A program made the translations under genes and the position numbers. A stretch of DNA of 64,000 nt, from assembly GCF_016100975.1 (NCBI RefSeq), contig NZ_JACFRN010000001.1, forward strand, positions 496,001-560,000. Reading direction: 5' to 3'. Each line of letters begins with the position of its first letter. Positions within the stretch are counted from its first letter, which is position 1. Positions 27,001 to 36,000 of this stretch are shown here, piece after piece. Source of the stretch: Lactobacillus sp. W8174 (GTDB lineage Bacteria > Bacillota > Bacilli > Lactobacillales > Lactobacillaceae). The notes under the pieces were generated by a model that made no database searches, had not been told where the DNA came from, and was given only the letters and a program-made list of their open reading frames with translations.

Positions 27001-30000
27001 CAGATAAATCAGACTTATTAATCTTGTCAATTGCTGCAGAAGCATGATCATCTAATTTCTTTTGATCATTTGCAATAGCTGTGTCTAAGGACTTGACATC
27101 ATCAAGAACTTTGCCCATGTTATCGATGCCTTCTTGTTTAGCATTGTTAACCTGGTCAGAAGTAGTTGTCCCTGCGTCTTTGATCTTATTAACTGCATCT
27201 TGGTAATAGCGATCTACTTTATCTTTTAGAGCAGCCTTGTTTTCATCACTGATGTTTTTCAAGGAGTCGATGCCATTTTTAACTTCAGTTTGTTTGTTAG
27301 TTAAAGCATCAATTGCAGCTTTCTTGTCATTATCAAGCTTAGTAGCAGCAGTTTGATCTGCGGTTGTCTTAACAGTATCAATGTTACTGATGGCTTGATC
27401 TCTAATATCATTGATCTTTTGCACTGTATCAGCTGTATTTAACTGAGTATTAGCTTCGTTGACAATGCCTTCAACTTTAGTCCTATCACTTTCAAGGCTC
27501 AAGCCTTTTTCGATCTTATCTGATTCATTTCTAACATCGTCTTTAGCAACTACCCGTGCAAAAGCGACTTCAGCCTGAGTGGCTGCCTGATCAAAGGCAG
27601 TATTTGCAGTTGAAACAGCTCCAGCTACTGCACTCTTGTCTTTTGCTTGCGCAATAGCATCATTTGCTGCTTTTTGTGCATTTTTAATAGCTGTAATAGC
27701 TGCATCATGATCTGCTTTAGTCTTGGTTTGTTGCTGCGAACTAAGCTTATTATATGCATCTTCAACCCGTTTTGTAGCGGCTGCAGCTGCAGCATCAACA
27801 CTTGCCTGACTGTTGTCTTTAGCTTCTTCTAACTTAGCTTGTTCAGCGGTATCAACAGTATTCTTCACCTTATCAATATCATTGATGGCTTGATCTCTGA
27901 TGTCATTGACCTTTTGCACTGTATCAGTTGAAGCATTGTCAATATTTGTCACTGCATCGTCAGCGATTTTCTGAACTGTTTCCTGATCCTTTTCATCTTT
28001 CAGATTCTTAATCACATTTGCAGCTTCAGCCTGAACCGCATCTTTAGCAGCTGTTTTTGCAAAAGCTACCTCTGCAGTAGTTGCTGCTTCGTTAATCTTG
28101 TTAACTCCCCCATTAGCTGCTGAAGTAATAGCATCTTTGCTTGTTGCTGCATTGACTGCATCAATGGCTGCAGTTTTGGCATTTTCAATTGCAGTAATTG
28201 CATTATCATGATCCAGTTTTGTTGCCGCCTGTTGACTTGAACTTAGTTTTTCATAAGCATCATCAACTTGCTTCTTAGCTGCTTCTGCGACATTAGTGAT
28301 ATTCTGAGTGCTGTCTTTGCGAGCTTGATCTAGCAAAGCCTTGTCTACTGCTGATGCAGTATTTGTAACAGCATTAATGGCATTTATAGCGTTTTCTTTG
28401 ATGCTGTTTACTTTGTCTACCGTATCTGTTGCAACATCATCAAAAGCGGTATCTGCTTGATCAGAAATGTTTTGAACTTTTTGTTTATCATCAGTGTTCT
28501 TTAACTGACTTTGGGCATTAGCGGCTTCTTTGTGAACAGCATCTTTAGCTGCTACTTTTGCGAACGCTACCTCTGCTTTTGTTGCTTCCTGATCAAATTT
28601 TTGGTCTGCTGTTGCTGCTATGGCTACCGCAGCATCTTTAGTTTCAGCATTTTGAATATCGGCAATTGCTTTTTGAAGTGTATTGTCAATGGCAGTAATA
28701 GCATCATCATGAGCCTGCTTAGTTTTTTGTTGTTGATCTTTTTCTAGATCTCCATAAGCTTTTTCTACTCGAGCTTTAGCTGCGTCTGCCGCACTATTCA
28801 CATTACTCTTTTGATTATTCTTAGTTTCTTCTAAGCTTGCTTGTTCATTACCATTAGCTGCGTCTTTAACAGCATCAATATCATCAATTGCTTTATCTCT
28901 AATGCTGTTTACCTCTTGCACTGTATCCGTATCGCTATCGTTAAACTGGATATTAGCTTGGTTAACAATACCATCAACCTTGCTTTTATCAGCTTGAGAC
29001 TTCAGATCATTCTTAATCTTTGTTGCTTCCTTTTGAACAGCAGCTTTAGCTATCACTTTAGCAAAGGCTACTTCAGCTTGGGTTGCAATATCATTAAACT
29101 TGGTCTTAGCATTATCTACTAACCCATTAACTTCGTCAGCAGTTTGGGCTTGACCAATTTGGATATTTGCTGCATCTGCAGCGTTGTCAATTGCAGTAAG
29201 AGCATTTTGATATGCTTGATAATTATCATTCTTTTGGTCAGAATTAAGATTATTATAAGCATTTTCCACACGTTTTTTAGCATCTGCAGCAGCACCGTTA
29301 ACATTGGACTTACCATTATCCTTAGCTTGATCCACAGTTGCCTGGTCAACAGCAATAGCAGTCGCTTTAACAGCATCGATGTCGCTAATTGCTTTATCTC
29401 TTAATTTATTAACAGTTGTTATATCGGCAGCAGCATCAATAGCTGTGTCAGCTTGCTCTGAAATTGCATCTACTTTTTTCTTATCAGTATCTTTACTTAA
29501 ACTGCTCTTAACAGTATTTGCCTCATTTTGAACTGCTTCTTTAGCTGCTGCTTTAGCAAATGCTAATTTAGCGTCTGTTTCGGCCTGTGTGAAAGCCTGA
29601 TCGGCATCTCCCGCAGCCTTACTTACGGCATCCCTATCCGTTGCTTTTTCTATAGCATCTTTAGCTGCAGCTTGAGCATTAGTAATAGCTTGAATTGCCT
29701 TGTCATAATCCGTCTTGGTTGCTGACTGTCCATTTGCACTAAGACTATTATATGCATCATTAATTCTTTGCTTTGCAGCTGCGGCAGCTTGATCAATACT
29801 CTGCTTAGTATCATCCTTAACTTTAGCAAAATCCTTTTGCTCATTTTCTTCAGCAGTATCTTTAACGGCGTCAATGTCTTTAATAGCTTGAGCTGCAATA
29901 GTATTTACATTATCTACGCTTACAGCTGCAGCAAGATCATTTTCTGCTCGTAACACTATGTTATCGACTTTTGTTTGATCAACTTCCTGCTTCAAACCTT

Positions 30001-33000
30001 TTTTGACTTTATCAGCCTCAGCTTGGATTGCAGTCTTAGCTGTCACTCTGGCAAATGCTACTTCAGCTGTTGTAGCAGCCGTATCAAGGGCAGTAGATGC
30101 TGTTCCGACCGCTTTAACAATCGCATCAGCATTTGTAGCGGCACTAATCGCATCATTTGCTGTTGCTTGGGCTTGGGTGATGGCATCCATGGCTTTACTG
30201 TAATCACTTGCAGCCAAAACTTTTTCGTCTTTTCCAAGTTTGTCATAAGCATCTTGAACACGTTTTTTAGCAGCTGTAACTAAATCATCAACACTGGTCT
30301 TATTATTTTCTTTTGTTTTCTCCAGTTCTTTTTGTTCATTATCATCCGCAGTTGCTTTTACATTACTTATATCACTAATCGCTTTATCTCTAATACTGTT
30401 TACCTTATCTACAGTATCTGCTGCAACTCCGTCAATATCTTTATCTGCTTGATCAGAAATAGCTTGTACTTGCTTCTTATCATCAGTTTTATTCAACTGA
30501 TCTATGATAGATTTGGCTTTTTCATGAACTGCATCTTTCGCTGCTACCTTGGCGAAGGCTACTTCTGCTTCGGTTGCTGCTGCATTAATCTTATTAATAC
30601 CCTCAGTTGCTGCCTGAGTAATTTCTGCTTTTGAATTTAATGAAGAAATTGCATCGTTAGCAGCCTTTTGCTCACTTGCAATTGCGCTAAGGGCGTCATC
30701 ATGAGCCTGTTTGGCAACTGCTTGTTCAGTTTCCGTCAGCTTACTATATGCTGCTTCAACTCTCTTCTTAGCTGTTTCAGCTGCTTCATTAATATTCTCT
30801 GAGCTGTCTTTGCGAGTTTCGTCAACAATAGCTTGATCTACTGCATTTGCTGTATTTTTAACAGCCTTAATGGCACTAATTGCGCTATCTTTAATGCTGT
30901 TTACTTTGGCAACAGTATCTGTCGAATTTTGGTCAATTTCTGCAATAGCATTATTAGCGATGTTCTGTACAGAAGTCTTATCGTCTTGACCTTTCAGATC
31001 GGCAATAGTACTTTGCTCTTCAGCCTGAATCGCATCTTTAGCAGCTGTTTTGGCAAATGCTACCTCTGCTTTTGTTGCTTCTTGATCAAGTTCCTGCTCA
31101 GCTGTTGCAGCTATATCGCTTACCGCATCCTTAGTTTCAGCACTGGCAATATCGCTATTTGCTTTAAGGCGCGTATTTTCAATAGCAGCAAGAGCATCAT
31201 TATAGGCCTGCTTTGTTGCATCTTGTTCAGCAGGTGTCAGCTGAGCGTAAGCCGTATCAACCCGGGTTTTAGCATTTGCTGCTGCTTTGTTAACATCACT
31301 AGTCCGATTATTCTTAGTTTCTTCCAGACTGGCTTGTTCACCACCATTAGCTTCAGCTCTAACAGCGTCGATATCTTTAATAGCCTGATCCCTAATACTG
31401 GTTACTTTAGCTACAGTATCAGTATTAGTGCTATTAATACTGGTAGTAGCAGTGGTAGCAATATTGTCAACCCGATTCTTATCAGAATCAGCCTTTAGGT
31501 CTTGTTTAACCTTATTAGCTTCATTCGAAATATCTGCGACAGCTGTTATCTTAGCAAAAGCTACTTCAGCTTTTGTGGCTGCATTATCAAACTGAGCTTT
31601 AGCTGTGTTAACTATCTCCGATATCTGATCACTTGACTGTGCCAGTGCAATTTGGTTATTCGCACTAGTTGCAGCATTGTCAATCGCATCATAGGCGTTT
31701 TGGTAAGTCTGATGATTGGCATTCTTTTGAGAATCATTTAATTTGTTATATGCATCATCGACACGTTTTTTAGCAGCTGCAGCAGCTTCATTAACATTAG
31801 CGGTGTTGTTTTTCTTGTTTTCATTTAGCTGTGCTTCTTTAACAGCATCTGCCACAGCTTTGACACCATTAATATCATTGATAGCCTGGTCCCTAAATCT
31901 AACCACGTCAGTTATAGTAGTAGCACTGTCAATGTTAGAATTTGCTGTAGTTACTATCTCTTGTACCTTTTGCTTTTTTTCATTATCAAGACCGTTAATG
32001 ACAGCATCTGCTGCTGCTTTAACTGCAACTTTAGCTCCCAATTTTGCAAATGATAGTTCAGCTCTGTTGGCAATATCATTAACTGCAGAAATTCCTGTTG
32101 TAGCGGCACTGGTAGCATCATCTACTGTCTTTGCAGCTTGAATTGCCGCATCCGCAGTATTCTTTGCCTCATTAATATCGCTGAGAGCTTTATTATATTC
32201 TGACTTAGCCTGCTCTTTTTCAGGTGCACTTAACTCGTTATAAGCATTCTGAACGCGTTGAGTTGCATCAGCTGCTGCTTTATCAATATTAGCTTTATTA
32301 ACTGTTTGGGAATTGTCAATTGCTGCATCAGCTGCAGCTTTAACATTATCAATATCTTTAATTGCCTGGTCTTTAATGAAGTCAACTTTGGTAACACTGT
32401 CGGCATTGTTCAAATCAGTTTGAGCTCGGCTTACTATACTGTCTACTTTATTAAGATCAGCTGTTTGCTTTAAGCCTTGCTTGACATTGTCCGCTTCATC
32501 TTGAACTGCATCTATCGCAGCCACCTTGGCAAAGGCCAGTTCGGCGTCAGAAGCTGCCTGTGTAAAGGCTTTATTAGCATTATCAACAGCTGTCGTAATT
32601 TCTGAATTAGATTGTGCAGCAGCTATTGCAGTCTCTGCTATAGTCTTAGCTTTATCAATGGCATTATTAGCTGCGTTATAAGCAGTTTGGACTGCCGTTG
32701 TCTTTTGCTCATCAGAAGTGAGCTTATCATAAGCATCTTTGACCCGCTTCTTAGCGGCATCTGCTTGGGCATCAACACTCGCCTTGCTTAATTCTTGTGC
32801 TTTTTGAATCGTTTGCTCGGCATTGCTCTTGACGTTGTCAATTGCCTTGATGGCATTCTCTTTTATTCTGTTTACATTATCAACGTTTTCTGCTGCTCCG
32901 ATATCATCTTTTGCTTGACTAACAATTTCATCTACTTTATTTTGATCTGCGGTTTCTTTGAGATTAGGTTTTACTTTTGCCGCTTCAGCTTGTACCGCAT

Positions 33001-36000
33001 CGTTTGCAGTGATTTTGACAAAGGTTAATTCAGCTGCATCTGCCAGCTTATTAATGTTTGTTGTACCTTCACTAGCTGCGGCAGCAACTTCAGTTTCAGT
33101 AGTTGCGGCTGCAATCTTTGCTTCAGCTGCAGTTTGGGCATTCTTAATATCTGCAACAGCTTGGTCATGTGTGCCCTTATTGGCTGCCTTTTCAGCAGTT
33201 GTTAAGCTGTTGTAAGCAGCATCCACCCGCGCAATCGCTGCTTGAGCTGCTCCATCAATACTAGTCTTATTCAGCTCTTTTGCTTTATCAACTTTTTCCT
33301 TTGCACTTGAATCAGCTGTGGTTTTAACCTGGTCTATATCTCTGATTGCCTGATTTTTGATATTATTAATTGTTGACACATCAGTAGCAGCGTCTATCTT
33401 GCCATTAGCTGCAGTAACAATGCCATCAACCGTTTGTTGATCAGCGGTGCTTAAGCCAGGCTTAATCTTAGCAGCTTCATTTGCGATGGCTTCTTTTGCA
33501 TCAGCTTGAGCAAAAGTAACTTCTGCTTTTGTTTCAATAGCAGCGATTGCCTGTGTGCCTGTTCCAGCTGCAGCTATAATATCTGCCACATTTTGTGCGT
33601 TCTGAATATTGCTTTTAGCAGAGTTTGCAGCTTGGTCTATATCATCTAAAGCTGTCTGTAACGACTGTTGGCAACTAGTTTGATTATTCGCTGACAGTTT
33701 CTGGTAAGCATCACTTACACGCTTTTTAGCTGCTGTGGCTGCCGCATCAATATTAGCTGTCTGAGTATCCTTGTTAGCCTTAATTTCGGTTTGCTTAACT
33801 ACATCAGCAGTAGTTTTAACATTATCAATATCTTTAATTGCCTGATCTTTGATGCTGTTGACCTTGTCGACTGTAGTTGCTTTTTGGAAATCGCTATTAG
33901 CTGTTGCAACGATACCATCAACTGTCTGCTGATCAGTTGCACTTAAATTCGGCTTGACACTGTCAGCTTCTTTCTTGACAGCATCAACAGCTGCTATTTT
34001 GGCAAAAGCAACTTCAGCTGTGGTTGCCGCGTTGTCAAACTTGTCTTTAGCAGCATTAAAGGCATTAATGATTGCATCTTTGGTTGTAGCAGAGTTAATT
34101 GTTTCGGTGGCAGCGTCTTTAGCCTGATTAATAGCTGTAATTGCAGCCGCTTTATCGGCATCAGCTCTTTGCTGCTGACCAGCTTCTGTCAAACTATTAT
34201 AAGCTTTATTCACACGCTCAATTGCGCTATCAGCAGCAGCGTTAAGGTTAGCAGTGTTAGAAGTTTTAATAGCTTCAATGTTGGCTGCATTTGCGTTGTC
34301 TTCAACTGCTTTTATCGCGTTTTCGCCATCATCTGCAGCCTTATCTGCATTTTCAGCCGTTAATTGTTTGCCCACATTTATCTTGGCATCATCACGAGCC
34401 TTGTTAATATCGTTTACCGCTTTTTGCTTGTCTTCATCAGACATGTCCGTCTTATTGATTCGGTCTGCTGCAGCTTGGGCGTAATCATCAAGTTTTTTCT
34501 GGTCAGAAACAATTTCCTTATCAAATGCCGTAGCTTTGTTCCAAACACTGTCAATCTTTCTAATCCCAATGTTCTTCTCAATGTCTACCTGTTCAAGACT
34601 TGATGGCGTCGGATTATTAACTTTGTCAGCAGCATCTTGATAATAATCCTCAACTTCCTTATTTAATGCAGCCTTAGCATCAGTACTGATATTTTTTAAA
34701 TTAGCAATATAATCTTCAACGTTTGCTTGTTCAGCTCCTAATTCTTTCAAAGCATTTTCTTTAGCAGTCTTTAAATCACTTGCAGCTTTATCAATAACTT
34801 GTTGCGCCTTAGCATCTGTTAAAGCTTGATCAATGTTTGCTACACTCTTACCTTGCTCTTTAGTGATTTCATCAAAACTTTCACAGTCATCAATAGCTTT
34901 CTTTGCAGCGTCGTATGCCTTTTGAGCTTGATCTTGATATATCTTAACGTTGTCCTGAGTTAAACCACTGTTTGCTAAATCAGCGATTTGGTTAACCACA
35001 CCCGGCATCCCGGAAGTGCCATTACCATTGAGCTCATTATCAAGTGCTTGTTTAGCAGCTTCTTTGGCTGCAGCTAATTTATTTTGCTCATCTGACTCTT
35101 CATTAGCAATTTGCAAAGCTTTTTTTACAAGGTCAAGAGCCGTTTCTTTACGTCTATTGACCTCGGCAATGGTATCTGCACCATAAACTGTTGTGTCTTT
35201 ATTAGTTTCAGTGACTGAATCTGCCATTGCCAATGCTTTAGCCAGATCATCTTCAAAAGTCTTTGATTGACTTTCTTTTAAATTAGTTGGCTTCTTGCTT
35301 TCGGCATCTTTTACCGCATTTCTAATCGTAGTAGCAGCATCGTCTTGAGCTTCTGACAAAGTAAGAATATCTAAACTCTTTTGCACCGGACGAGCACCCG
35401 CATCAATGAGCGTTGGACTGTACTCAACAAAGTTGGCATCTGGTATTATTTCGACTTTATCACCCTTTTTCATGTTTAGGGTAACATCAGCCGGTATTGT
35501 TACTGCAAAGGTTCCATCTGGATTAATTTCAGAGGAGAATACATTGGGCAACTTGCTAATATTATCTTCAATACTTCCTCGATAGGTATCGGTAGTATTT
35601 ACATAGGGTTTCAAATTTTCATCTTGGAGAATTTGTTTATCATAATTTGGATTGCTACTAATATATTTAACAATGACATACCCCTTAGTACCTTTCGGGA
35701 AATACTTATAAAAGGCATTGACATTACTTGGGCCATCTACCTCTTCACTGTAATTTGATACCTTTCCTGTGATAGTCCTAGAGCCATCATCATTTTTGAT
35801 AACTTGCAAGCCATCTTCATCAATATCCAAGAAGCCGCTTGGGTTTGCCGGAACAAAAGCTATATTATTGTAGCTACTAGTATCTTTACTACTCAAAGCA
35901 CTCTCTAAGGCATTTTTAACAATATTATCTAATGTACTTGTTTCTGGATTTTTAACGGCAGCTTCAGCGGCAGTTAAGAATGAAACAAAGCTCTTGTCAT

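Noticed and set aside
30833-31498. 221-codon plus-strand open frame opposite surface gene 2
   Set aside because: It lies wholly antisense to the DUF1542-like repeats and recurs as similar shadow frames at repeat intervals (for example 31743-32141 and 29975-30283). It is a by-product of repetitive, biased codons, with no ribosome-binding site or recognisable protein.
25880-34270. Possible CRISPR-like regular spacing
   Set aside because: The period is about 495 bp, the repeats are coding and diverged, and the frame is unbroken; this is a protein repeat.
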